Below are positions 10,781 to 21,508 of a stretch of DNA of 64,000 bases, piece by piece (the stretch's first letter is position 1; the number at the start of each line of letters is the position of its first letter). Made by a program: the position numbers and the translations under genes. The stretch comes from Eubacterium sp. (GTDB lineage: Bacteria > Bacillota > Clostridia > Acetivibrionales > DSM-1351), in NCBI GenBank assembly GCA_029266335.1, contig JAQSXC010000018.1:1-64000 (forward strand). Direction: 5' to 3'. The notes beneath the pieces are model-generated. The model was not told the DNA's origin. It saw only the letters and a program-made list of their open reading frames with translations, and did no database searches.

Positions 10781-11389
10781 ATGGCAGTACTTGAAACATA
10801 TGAATGGTGTGATTTCTGGTGGGAAAAAACAGATTGTTATGATAAACCAAGGGTGCTGCTGATAGGCGACTCAGTTACCAGGGCATACAGACCAAAAGTT
10901 AACGAACTCCTTAAGGAGGCTGCATATGTAGATATGCTTGCAACCTCCAAGGCTGTTGATAATCCGTCTTTGATGCGTGAGATAGGGTATATCCTGTCTC
11001 ACCGGGACTTCAGGTATAAAGTTATACATTTTAATAATGGAATACATGGTCTGCACCTGTCCGAAGAGGAATACCAAAAGGGTTTGGAGGAGGTTGTCAG
11101 TTACATTATTGATAATTGCAGAGCGGCAGGGATTATTTTGGCTCTTTCCACACCGGTCACTGTTGAAGGCAAAAAAGAGGTTATTAATGCCGAGTTCACA
11201 GATAAGCTGATTGATAGAAATAATGCCATGAAATTGATAGCAAATAAATATAATATTGCAATAGATGACTTATATACACCCATGTTTGGAAAGAGCGGGT
11301 ATAGAGCTGATGATGGTCTTCATTACAACGATGAAGGTGAAAACGCTCAGGCAAAATTGGTGGCAGAAAAGATTATGGAATTTCTTTAA
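10781..11389 (+). CDS. SGNH/GDSL hydrolase (acetyl esterase-like)
   Basis: VLLIGDSVTRAY block I and DGLHYNDEG block V. Confidence 0.75.
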   Translation: MAVLETYEWCDFWWEKTDCYDKPRVLLIGDSVTRAYRPKVNELLKEAAYVDMLATSKAVDNPSLMREIGYILSHRDFRYKVIHFNNGIHGLHLSEEEYQKGLEEVVSYIIDNCRAAGIILALSTPVTVEGKKEVINAEFTDKLIDRNNAMKLIANKYNIAIDDLYTPMFGKSGYRADDGLHYNDEGENAQAKLVAEKIMEFL

Positions 11390-11450
11390 TACTGTTTTAG
11401 CAATAAAAGTCCCTAAAAAATATAATTGTACCTTTAAAGAAACTGCTTTA

Positions 11451-11487
11451 TATAATCAAATGTCACAATACAAAATGAAGTGATTCT
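11451..11487 (+). promoter_or_regulatory. 37-bp conserved upstream element, copy 2
   Basis: TATAATCAAATGTCACA-N13-TGATTCT, 76 bp upstream of the GH27 gene; matches 4189-4225. Confidence 0.6.
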
Positions 11488-11562
11488 TTTCAAGATTAAC
11501 TCCTTGAAAATAAAATGTTGTGGTAGATAGAAACCAAATAATTTAACAGGAGGAGTTAATTT

Positions 11563-14500
11563 ATGAGAAAAGTCAAAAAGACGGGAGTGTTGTTTTTAGC
11601 ACTTCTCATGGTGCTGAACTCAATGAGTCTTGTTTTGCCGTCAGAGGCAAAAGCAGCAGCACTGCCTGTACCCGAAGTTCCACAATTTACAGATTTCGTT
11701 AAAGGGAATGCTGACGCAAAGCCTTATATGGGCTGGAGTACTTACAGTTTGCAAGTGTATGACGGATCTGCAGGAAAATGGATATCAGAAGAAAAAATCA
11801 AGCAGCAGTCTGATGCAATGCATCAAAAACTGCAATCCCATGGTTACAAATATATAAATATTGATGCAGGCTGGAATGGCGGTGAAGATGAGTATGGAAG
11901 GCCAATTCCAAGCGAGACTCAATACCCGGGTGGATTTAAAAACCTGGTTGACTATATTCACAAAAATGGGCAGAAGATAGGTATCTATTGTATTCCGGGA
12001 ATATCCAGGGATGCAATTGATAAGAATCTTCCTATACTGGGAACCGAAAAATACGATAAAAATACTGATCCCGGTCATGTAAAGCAGCCGCTTCACATTC
12101 AGGATATAATTGAAAGGGACTCAAGCGGTAATCCGGTTAAAATTGACGCCTGGGAGGCCTATACATATAAAATTGATTTTAATAAAGCCGGTGCTCTTGA
12201 ATACATCCAATCGGTAGCAGATCTTTTCCATGAATGGGGAATTGATTTTGTCAAACTGGACAGTGTTACACCCGGTTCAGACAAAGGAAATTCAAAGGAT
12301 TCCAGAGGAAATGTATGGGCATGGGGATATGCTCTTGCAAAATATAATATCTGGCTGGAAATATCCTGGGCAGTTGAGCACAATTATGCAGACCAATGGA
12401 AGAAATGGGCCAACGGCTGGCGAGTTGAACATGATGTGGAGGCATATGACAAAAACATAGGCATGACTCAATGGCCATGTATTTCAAGGTTGTTCCCGGT
12501 TGCTGCATTATGGTGGAGAGATGCCGGCCCGGGTGGCTGGAATGATTTTGATTCATTAAATGTAGGAAACGGTTCAATGGACGGTTTGACAAAGGATGAG
12601 CGTCAGACTGCTGCAACTCTATGGGCTATTTCATGTGCCCAGTTTTACACAGGTGATGACATGACTAAACTGGACAGCTTCGGACTTTCACTTCTTACAA
12701 ATGATGAAGTTATTGCGGTCGATCAGGGAGGACACCCTGCACATCCTGTTTCATTGGATACTCAGCAGCAGGTATGGTATTCGAATAATGGAGACGGCAC
12801 CTTCAACGTAGCAGTATTCAACCTGGGTTCCAAATCTACAGCCATGGATGTGAAATGGAGTGATATAGGGCTTTCGGGAACAGCCTCGGTAAGAGATTTG
12901 TGGAGCCACACCGAACTTGGGACTTTTTCTAATGGCATATCAGGAATCGGACTTGATCCCCACGCTTCACGTCTGTTCAAAATTACAGCTAACAGCGGCA
13001 CTGCGGCTATAAATGATGACGATACAAATATTACCTATAACGGTAATTGGACACGCAATGGAGGTAAGGAGGTTGCTGCACAGTCACAGGAGCTTCTTGT
13101 AACCATAGGCGATTCAACGGGTCAGCCTCAGATTCCGGCAATTTCTGGCTCCGGTGTTATTATTAATGACAACGACAGTACTATCAGCTATGACAATACC
13201 TTTGGCTACAGCAGCAACAGAGAACAATACGGAGCTGATGATTATAATGATGATGTCCATTATACCAATACATCGGGAGGAGCTATTGAATATACGTTTA
13301 GAGGTACCGGCGTGGAAGTGATTACTGAAAATGCAGGCTATGAACATGCGGATATCTATCTGGACGGCATATTGGTGCAGCATGTGGACAATACCCCGGG
13401 CAGCAGAGTCAATCAGGAAGTATTATACAGTGTCGCCGGTCTTCCTTATGGAGAACACACTGTAAAAATTGTCAATACATACACCGACTATTTGCAGATA
13501 GATGCCATCAAAGTTAAAGGGAACTCATTCATTAGTCCGGATACAGCCGGCTTTGACGGTTCAAACGGTATTGAGGTTACACCTGTATATGGTGTTGATT
13601 CAGTTACATCAATTAAAAACAGTGAGACAGCTCTGTCGGCAAATATTGATTATACAGTCAGCGGAAGTGCAATTGTTGTAAACAGCAGCTATCTGTCCAA
13701 ACAACAGGTAGGTAAAACAAAGCTCGTTTTTGAATTTGCCGGAGGTGCGTACCATACACTTGCCGTTGATATTCCCATAGCAACACAGCCTCCTGCCGGA
13801 GCAAGCAGCAGGTATATAATGGTAAATGATAATGATCCGGGTATCAGTTATAACGGAAAATGGGGTTCGGGAGGCCGTAATGCCGATCTGAAGGACTACA
13901 TGGGAGACGCTCATTACGGCGAAACCGATTCGGGAAACCAGCCCTATTTTGAATACACCTTCAATGGTACCGGAATAGGCTATTATTGCGAATTGGATCC
14001 TGAGCAGGGGGATATAGATTTTTATATAGATAATGTCAAGGCTGGTACAGCCAGTTCCCGTTGTTCAGGTTCAAAACAGGCCTCGGCAATGATCTGGCAG
14101 ACCAGCGGCTTAAGTGACGGAGTACATACATTTAAAGCTGTAAAAGCTGATAGCGCTATGTTTATGCTGTTTGATGCACTTCGTGTTGAAGTCCCAAATC
14201 TTATGAGTCCGGTTACTGCCAATTTTGATAAAAATATAGCCGAACAAAGAGATCTGCATATATTCCTTACAGGAAACCTTAACAATTTCTCCGGAATATA
14301 CAATGGAGCAGTACCTCTGGTTCGGGGAACAGACTACACGCTGTCAGGAGGTTTGGTTACAATAAGCAAGGTATATCTGTCTGCACAGCCCGCAGGTAAA
14401 GTAAGTCTGGCATTCAAGTACAATGGAGACTTCCGGAACGATGTACACTCTACTGCCGTTGCTGGAGATTCCTTTCAATACAGCTTTACAGGAACAGGGG

Positions 14501-16146
14501 TGAGCCTGCTGGGACCTGTAAGCCCTGAACAGGGGGATATGGACATATATATTGACGGAGTTCTGAAGCAGACAGTCAGTGCCTACAGCAGTGACAAACG
14601 TTCAAATCAGCTCTTATACTCCATAACCGGCCTGAACAGTGGTACACATACAATCAGCGGGGTTAAGGGAACCGGCTACTTAATGATAGTTGACCAGATT
14701 AATTTTAATATAGGCGGCTCAAATAGTGGTTCAAATCCTTCAAACGGAGGTTCCACGCCTTCAAACGGAGGTTCGAATTCGGGATCGGGCGGATCAGCTC
14801 CTTCGACCGGAGGAACAGTAACAACTCCTGCTACAGAGGCAGTAAAAGGCATAATTACAGGATCGGATACACTTGTTACAGTTAACAGGACAACACAGTC
14901 CGATGGCAGTAAAAAGGATGAAATAAAGCTGACACAGGATGAGACACGGAAGTTTGTCGCTGACTTGGTAAAAACAGGGAAGACAACTGCGGTAATGACT
15001 ATTGATGACTTAAAGGACCAGGTGGCTGAAACAAAAGTTACTATAACAAAGGAAGCTGTCAAATTAATTACTGATCAGAAAATTGATCTGGAGATTAATA
15101 CTGTCAATTGTATAGTTCATATACCATATTTATCACTGAGTGGCATTGCCGAAGATATTGTTTTCACCATAACCCCTGTGAAAGTTCAAGCCGGGCAGAC
15201 TCAAATTGCTGCTGCAGCCAACAGCTCAAACATTGTAATGGCAGCAACTGCTGGAAACAAAGTAACGGTAGTGGGCAGACCTGTGTCTGTTGTGACAAAT
15301 TTAAAAAATAAAACTATTACATTGGTACTGCCGCTTACAGGAATTGATCTGAACGGTTCAGGACAGCTGGGCGTTTATATTGAACACAGCGACGGGACAA
15401 AGGAATACAAAGCAGGAAAGCTTGTTGATTTTAACAGTGTTAAAGGACTATCCTTTGAGGTTGACAGCTTCAGTACATTTACAATTGTTTTGTCGGATGC
15501 GGCAGTACAAGAGCATAAAGCATATGTAAGCGGATATAAGGACGGATTGTTCCATCCTGAAAGAAAGATAACTCGTGCCGAAATGGCAGCCATACTTGCC
15601 AGCGCATTAAACCTGCAGGAAAAAGCAGATATTTCCTATGGTGATGTTAAAGCTGATTACTGGGCTGCAGATGCCATAGCAAAGGTAACGGGGGCAGGGC
15701 TTATGAAAGGTTACCAGGATAACAAATTCAAGCCCGGCCAGACTCTGACACGTGCAGAAATGGCCGCAATTGCCGCTGTATTGGCTAAGGATGCCGGTAC
15801 TGATGCAAAGATATCAGGTACTGATTCAAAGTCATTAAGTGCTGATACAAAGACCATTAGTGATATAGCTGACAACTGGGCAAAAGACTATATTATGAAA
15901 GTTCAGGCTGCCGGCATGATGGGTGGTTATTCTGACGGAACATTCAGGCCCGGAAAACCTTTAACACGTGCAGAAGCTGTTGTAGTAATCAACAGAGTTC
16001 TTGGAAGGGGGACGCTGAATGGAATAAGTGAATCAAAATGGAAGGATGTTCCCGGTTCATTTTGGGCAGCTGGAGATATAATGGAGGCGTCAACAGATCA
16101 TTCCTTTAAAATGGATATTCAGGGCAGGGAACAGTTTGTAAAGTAA
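11563..16146 (+). CDS. Secreted GH27 alpha-galactosidase with CBM_X2-like/beta-sandwich modules and C-terminal SLH repeats
   Basis: Signal peptide; YMGWSTYSLQV...YKYINIDAGWNGG...FVKLDSVTPG; repeated NDND..ISY modules; Gly/Ser/Asn-rich linker; SLH motifs (GYKDGLFHPERKITRAEMAAI, GYQDNKFKPGQTLTRAEMAAI, GYSDGTFRPGKPLTRAEAVVVI). Confidence 0.9.
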   Translation: MRKVKKTGVLFLALLMVLNSMSLVLPSEAKAAALPVPEVPQFTDFVKGNADAKPYMGWSTYSLQVYDGSAGKWISEEKIKQQSDAMHQKLQSHGYKYINIDAGWNGGEDEYGRPIPSETQYPGGFKNLVDYIHKNGQKIGIYCIPGISRDAIDKNLPILGTEKYDKNTDPGHVKQPLHIQDIIERDSSGNPVKIDAWEAYTYKIDFNKAGALEYIQSVADLFHEWGIDFVKLDSVTPGSDKGNSKDSRGNVWAWGYALAKYNIWLEISWAVEHNYADQWKKWANGWRVEHDVEAYDKNIGMTQWPCISRLFPVAALWWRDAGPGGWNDFDSLNVGNGSMDGLTKDERQTAATLWAISCAQFYTGDDMTKLDSFGLSLLTNDEVIAVDQGGHPAHPVSLDTQQQVWYSNNGDGTFNVAVFNLGSKSTAMDVKWSDIGLSGTASVRDLWSHTELGTFSNGISGIGLDPHASRLFKITANSGTAAINDDDTNITYNGNWTRNGGKEVAAQSQELLVTIGDSTGQPQIPAISGSGVIINDNDSTISYDNTFGYSSNREQYGADDYNDDVHYTNTSGGAIEYTFRGTGVEVITENAGYEHADIYLDGILVQHVDNTPGSRVNQEVLYSVAGLPYGEHTVKIVNTYTDYLQIDAIKVKGNSFISPDTAGFDGSNGIEVTPVYGVDSVTSIKNSETALSANIDYTVSGSAIVVNSSYLSKQQVGKTKLVFEFAGGAYHTLAVDIPIATQPPAGASSRYIMVNDNDPGISYNGKWGSGGRNADLKDYMGDAHYGETDSGNQPYFEYTFNGTGIGYYCELDPEQGDIDFYIDNVKAGTASSRCSGSKQASAMIWQTSGLSDGVHTFKAVKADSAMFMLFDALRVEVPNLMSPVTANFDKNIAEQRDLHIFLTGNLNNFSGIYNGAVPLVRGTDYTLSGGLVTISKVYLSAQPAGKVSLAFKYNGDFRNDVHSTAVAGDSFQYSFTGTGVSLLGPVSPEQGDMDIYIDGVLKQTVSAYSSDKRSNQLLYSITGLNSGTHTISGVKGTGYLMIVDQINFNIGGSNSGSNPSNGGSTPSNGGSNSGSGGSAPSTGGTVTTPATEAVKGIITGSDTLVTVNRTTQSDGSKKDEIKLTQDETRKFVADLVKTGKTTAVMTIDDLKDQVAETKVTITKEAVKLITDQKIDLEINTVNCIVHIPYLSLSGIAEDIVFTITPVKVQAGQTQIAAAANSSNIVMAATAGNKVTVVGRPVSVVTNLKNKTITLVLPLTGIDLNGSGQLGVYIEHSDGTKEYKAGKLVDFNSVKGLSFEVDSFSTFTIVLSDAAVQEHKAYVSGYKDGLFHPERKITRAEMAAILASALNLQEKADISYGDVKADYWAADAIAKVTGAGLMKGYQDNKFKPGQTLTRAEMAAIAAVLAKDAGTDAKISGTDSKSLSADTKTISDIADNWAKDYIMKVQAAGMMGGYSDGTFRPGKPLTRAEAVVVINRVLGRGTLNGISESKWKDVPGSFWAAGDIMEASTDHSFKMDIQGREQFVK

Positions 16147-16384
16147 TAAATAACAGTAAAATGTTTCTGAAAAAATAATGTTTTATAATTAAAAAGTTAT
16201 TTCAATAAGTCAATAAAAGATGGTTGTCCTCATAATATTTATAGTTAATGGCAGCCGTCTTTATTTGCTTTTTATAAATAAGTAAGCCCCATAGGAATTA
16301 AACGCAGCGATTTTCTTGCGTATAGGAATTTATAACTTTTTAATAAGAGTAGCTAATTTTCTTGCATTTAAAAGGGAGACAACT

Positions 16385-19300
16385 ATGAACGATATACAGT
16401 TGGAGCGAATGCTTCAAAAGCTGGTCAGATATGAAAAAACCCTTGAACCTTATGTGTTTGGCGAAATAGCCGAGGTTCAGGTAAAACGTTATGAGACTGT
16501 TGAGCAGTACCATTGTATACCACAGGAGGATAGCCTGTTTCTGGAAACAAAAAAAGGCGATATCTGGGGAGGAGAAGGTGTATACTGCTGGTTTAGGGGG
16601 AAAGCAGAAATACCTGAGAAGTACAGGAACAGCGATATCTTTATAAAACCTCAGGTTGGCGGGTATGAAGCCCTGTTGTGGGTGAACGGTATTCCATCGG
16701 GAACCTTTGCTACGAAAATAGTGCAGACCGGCCATGGAAACCACTACTGTGACCTGTTGGTCAAAGGGGAGGAAATCCGGGGGGATAGTGTGGACTTTGC
16801 AATTGAATTTTATGCCGGTCACTATATAATAGGAACCCAGCCTTTTGAAACAATACCTGAAACTGATTTTTGCCATACTTACGATTGCATAGCACTTTGT
16901 ATAAAAAATCAGGATATTGCAGATTTTATTTTTGATCTCAGAACCTTGAATCAGATGGTTGAAAAGCTTGATGCTTTGAGCTTCAGACGCGCCGACATAA
17001 TCAACTGCCTGACCGAGGTTCACAAGGTTGTATACTATGCGGTTGAGGATGCTGCCGAAGAAGTATGGCGGAGAGCTCTTGCAAAAGCAAGAGAAATAAT
17101 GAGGCCGGTGCTGGAGGAAAAAAATTCAAGGTCGGCGCCGTTTGCAGGCATTGTGGGCCATTCGCACATGGACACAGCCTGGCTCTGGCATATCCCGGAG
17201 ACCATAAAGAAGTGTGCCAGAACCTATTCAAATGAAATCAGCCTTATGAAGCAATATCCCGAATACCGTTTTATTCAGAGCTCTTCCTACCATACAGAAA
17301 TGATCAGGCGGCATTATCCCGGCCTGTTTGATAACCTCCGGGAGAAGGTTGCCGAAGGAAGATACGAGCTCAATGGAGCAGTCTGGGTAGAATGTGACTG
17401 CAATATAACCTCCGGTGAATCCATGATTCGCCAGTTTTTGTGGGGGCAGAAATACACACGGAAGTATTTCAACAAAACCTCAAACTGCTTCTGGCTTCCC
17501 GACACCTTCGGCTATAGTGCTGCAATTCCGCAGATAATGAAGGGCTGCGGAGTAGAATACTTCCTCACTACAAAGCTATCCTGGAACGACACAAATAAAT
17601 TCCCTTATGAAACCTTCTATTGGAGGGGAATTGACGGAACCGAAGTATTCACCCATTTTAATCTGACCCACTGCTGGCCTGATCCAAAGACTCTTCTGGA
17701 AAATGTGGATGGAAGGGGCAGTGATAATTATCTGAAAAACAAAAATGTGGCCAAAAGCCGCCTGATTGCATACGGCTATGGAGATGGCGGCGGAGGGCCG
17801 CAGTTTGAAATGATAGAAATGGCAAAAAGGCTCAGGGACCTTGAAGGCTGTCCCAAAGCAGAACATGTCACCGTCGGAGAGTTTATGACGGGGCTTGAAA
17901 ATGAAGCGGTAAATCCTCCGGTTTATTCTGGTGAACTATATCTGGAACTGCACAGAGGTACACTGACAAATCAGCATACAATAAAACGCAACAACCGAAA
18001 GGCCGAAGCAGCACTTCATGATCTGGAATTCTTAACGGTGCTGAATGCAGTAGCAGAAGGTACAGAAGCTAAGGACCAGGATATCAGACCACTGATGGAA
18101 ACTCTGCTGGTTAACCAGTTCCACGATATACTGCCGGGTACATGTATTCCTGCTGCCCATGATAACTGCTACAGAGAGGTGGGAGAGTTGCTTGAAAAAG
18201 CTGCGTTGCTTATAAACCGGCCAGTAAAGACTTCTGAAAAGACTTCAGAAAGAACTTCTGAAAAGACTTCAAAAAGTACTTCAGTGACTTCAGTTAAGGT
18301 TCCAGTAAAGCCAATAGACATAGCTGACCCGGACAGGGTACCTGCTGATGCTGTAACTGTAATAAATACGTTGGGTTTTGAAAGAAATGATGTCATATAT
18401 CTTGAGGGCTTTAAAAACAGAGCAGTCAAAGACAAAGCCATTCTCACACAGCCTGTTCGGAACCTCAGAGGAGAGGAGCGGCTTTGTCTTGCAAATGTGG
18501 TAATTCCTTCTCTGGGAAGCAGAGTTATTGAGTTTGAGGAAAGGAATAAGGAATCTGATTCACATAAATCTTATGAAAATTTAAAAGAGCAATTTGCAAT
18601 AGACATGGAATACGGTCAGACGGCTTCAAACAAATCAGCATTTAGCCTGGAGGGAAATGTAGGGAATTAAGAGGTAACGGCTATCCGCTTAATACCCTGT
18701 TGATGGCTGAAGATGTCTCTTCGGGCTGGGACAGCTGGGATATTGATGCCGATTGTCAGATGAAATTCAGAGCTTGTTCACAGTTGTTTGAAAGAGAAAT
18801 AGTTTCGGACGGGAATGTTCAGTTCCGCATCAGAAGTATTTACAGACTTTCTGAAAAGTCCACTTTAAAGCAGGATATGATATTCTATTCAACAACGCCA
18901 AGAGTTGACTTTGAGACAGTTATGGACTGGAAGGACAAACACCGCTTCCTTAAGGTGGATTTTGATACGACAATCATGAGCAACACTGCACGGCATGAAA
19001 TACAGTTCGGGCATTGCCAAAAACCTACCACACGCAACAACAGTTACGAGCAGGCTATGTTTGAGGTAGTAAACCATAAGTTTACAGATATTTCGGAAAC
19101 CAGGTTCGGCATAGCCATACTTAACGACTGCAAATATGGTATTTCAGTTGAAGGAGCAGACATAAGGCTTTCATTGCATAAGGGCGGAACTCGGCCTGAC
19201 CCCAGAGGTGACTCGGGTGTTCATGAATGCACATATTCATTTTTACCCCATGTTGGAAGTTTTAGTTCTGAAAATGTAATAATCCCGGCATACTGCTTGA

Positions 19301-19599
19301 ATTACAGGCCGGTTGTAAAAATAGGAAGAGCCTTGTACAGCTCCTTTGCATCTGTGGATTGCACCAATATTGTAATAGAGACTGTCAAACCCTGCGAGGA
19401 GAACTGCAAAGCTTATATTATGAGGCTTTATGAAGCTGAAGGAACATATGCGGCTGCAACAGTGACCCTCGGCCATGAACCAAAGTCGGTAGAGCTTACA
19501 AACATGCTGGAGGAAAGGGTTGAGACGCTTGCTGCACAAAGCCGGCTGTCCCTTACCTTTCGTCCATTTGAAATTAAAACTGTTAAGGTGAGCTATTAA
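16385..19599 (+). pseudogene. Glycoside hydrolase family 38 alpha-mannosidase, split by a -1 frameshift
   Basis: ORF 16316..18670 (GHSHMDTAWLWHIPET, WLPDTFGYSAAIPQIM) and ORF 18700..19599 (AEDVSSGWDSWDIDADCQ) are consecutive parts of GH38 in different frames; the downstream frame reads RELRGNGYPLNTLLMAED from 18661. Confidence 0.8.
18230..18284 (+). repeat. 12-bp imperfect tandem repeat inside GH38 gene
   Basis: acttctgaaaag / acttcagaaaga / acttctgaaaag / acttcaaaaagt / acttcag, encoding KTSEKTSERTSEKTSKSTS. Confidence 0.85.
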
Positions 19600-19672
19600 G
19601 ATTGAAGATGAGTGGTATATGTTTTAAAATAAAGGAGTGTTGTGCAGCAGTTATATTAATAATGGGGGCATC

Positions 19673-20524
19673 ATGAATTATTATCAAGAAAGAATTGAAA
19701 CGGATTCCATAATACCTGCCAAAATATATATGGGAAAATCTCAGGGAGATAACTGTCATTATCCTTTGCACTGGCATAATAATCTGGAATTTGATCTTGT
19801 ACTTAAAGGCGCTATAAAGGGCAAAATTAACGGAAAACAGACAGTAGTTTCAGAAGGTGACTTCTTTTTTGTTAACAGCGGAGATCTGCATGAGACTGAT
19901 GCAGTTGATAAAAATCAAATGTGTGCAATCACTATTCTACTATCGTATGAGCTTCTGAAAGAATATTGCCCCGGTGCGGATACCTGCTGTTTTAGTTTTT
20001 CAGAAAAAGAAGCAGCTAAGGAAAAAGTGAAAAATTTAATTATGGAATGTGCACAATTATATGAGGAGCGGAAGGAATTTTTTGAATTGGAAATATCCAT
20101 CACTCTAAGAAAAATATGCAGTGTATTGTTAAAGGAATGCCGGACAAAAAGACAGGATACCAATTACAGCGGGTATGAGCAGAAGAGCATTATGAATATT
20201 AAAAAAGCAATTGCTTATATGGAGGAAAATTATGCAGATGAGATCTCTCTTAAAAGTGCTGCAGCTGACATGGGTATGGCCCCTACCTATTTTTCCAGAT
20301 TCATAAAGAAAACTACTGATGAAACCTTTTACGGCTATCTGACTAAAATCAGACTCTTTCATGCATATATGGAACTTGTCAATAGTGATGCATCAATTAC
20401 TGAGATAGCACTGAACAACGGTTTTTTAAATGTAAAATCCTTCATAGTATCCTTCAAAAAAGCTTACAAGGTTACTCCCGCAAGATACAGGAAGCAGCAT
20501 AACGACCGGGGAAAGATTTCATAG
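19673..20524 (+). CDS. AraC-family regulator with N-terminal cupin-like domain
   Basis: HWHNNLEFDLVLKG...VSEGDFFFVNSGDLHE cupin; C-terminal HTH ending YKVTPARYRK. Confidence 0.85.
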   Translation: MNYYQERIETDSIIPAKIYMGKSQGDNCHYPLHWHNNLEFDLVLKGAIKGKINGKQTVVSEGDFFFVNSGDLHETDAVDKNQMCAITILLSYELLKEYCPGADTCCFSFSEKEAAKEKVKNLIMECAQLYEERKEFFELEISITLRKICSVLLKECRTKRQDTNYSGYEQKSIMNIKKAIAYMEENYADEISLKSAAADMGMAPTYFSRFIKKTTDETFYGYLTKIRLFHAYMELVNSDASITEIALNNGFLNVKSFIVSFKKAYKVTPARYRKQHNDRGKIS

Positions 20525-20637
20525 ACTGGGATTTGGCAGAAAAGATAATAATCGACAAAAATAAGTCAAGAAAAGACAATACTTTCTGGAAACGAGGTTG
20601 TAATATGACAATATAACAGTTGAGGGGAGTATTGGTT

Positions 20638-21489
20638 ATGCATAAAGATTTGGAGCTGGCATTTCAAAGAGCAGTGGAGATTTTAAAAGAAGACAGACGC
20701 TGTAAGGGAGGATGGCACTACGGATCCATAAGCAGAGGGTCGGAAGATATTTATTCGGATTATGACCCTGTTTTTCTGGTGGAGGATAAGGACTTCGAAC
20801 AGTTTGCAGCAGACGCCCCCAAAGTTCTTGCACAGGCCTCGGATGAACTTTTGATCTTCTGGGGTGAGAGCTTTAATGATGACCATTTTAAAAACTACTG
20901 CAGTGTGATTCGTTTAGGGAACAATTTGCATCAGTTCGATTTTTTTATAATTAATGCCGATTACCCTGAGGCATGGATGTGCCGACAGCACTGCAAGGGC
21001 TGCACAAGAGACAATATTATTTTTGACAGAACAGGAGAGGTGGCTGCGTTTCTTGATAAAGGCTACCGCACCGACAACAATATTCCGGAGCCGGTAAGGG
21101 CTATGGATACGTACTGGTTTCATACAGAGATGCTTATAAAATACTTTAAGCGCAAGGATATGTTTAAATTAATAAAAAATATGGATGTACTGTTTCACTC
21201 ACATGTAGACCTGCTTTTAAGCCAATATGACCGGTTGGACTGGGGTGCGTGGGAAAGTAAAGTAAAATACTGTGTTCCGGAGGGTAAACAGGAACACCTG
21301 AAAGCATATTTTACGGTCGCAGATTTCAGGTGTCTGGAAGCTGCTGTTAAAAAAAGTATGCTTTTATTTAAACAGGATGCCGAAGAAATTTGTAAAGCAA
21401 AAGGAATTGATTATCCGGATACAATAGCCCGGCAGATTATTTCATACTTTAACCGGCGAATTGATTTCGAGGACGGGGAATGGCTATAA
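20638..21489 (+). CDS. Nucleotidyltransferase related to aminoglycoside 6-adenylyltransferases
   Basis: GSISRGSEDIYSDYDPVFLV nucleotidyltransferase motif; ATG at 20638. Confidence 0.6.
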   Translation: MHKDLELAFQRAVEILKEDRRCKGGWHYGSISRGSEDIYSDYDPVFLVEDKDFEQFAADAPKVLAQASDELLIFWGESFNDDHFKNYCSVIRLGNNLHQFDFFIINADYPEAWMCRQHCKGCTRDNIIFDRTGEVAAFLDKGYRTDNNIPEPVRAMDTYWFHTEMLIKYFKRKDMFKLIKNMDVLFHSHVDLLLSQYDRLDWGAWESKVKYCVPEGKQEHLKAYFTVADFRCLEAAVKKSMLLFKQDAEEICKAKGIDYPDTIARQIISYFNRRIDFEDGEWL

Positions 21490-21505
21490 TTTTTGATTAT
21501 AGCCA
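21481..21505. terminator. Bidirectional hairpin between convergent genes
   Basis: TGGCTATAAT-TTTTG-ATTATAGCCA perfect inverted repeat overlapping the upstream stop codon. Confidence 0.75.
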
Positions 21506-21508
21506 TCC

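Noticed and set aside
16200-16280. Possible hairpin AAAGATGGTTG...GGCAGCCGTCTTT after the GH27 gene
   Set aside because: Probably a terminator, but pairing is imperfect with a long loop, so not listed as a feature.
16340-17023. 227-aa minus-strand ORF
   Set aside because: Antisense to the GH38 coding region; no RBS or recognisable domain.
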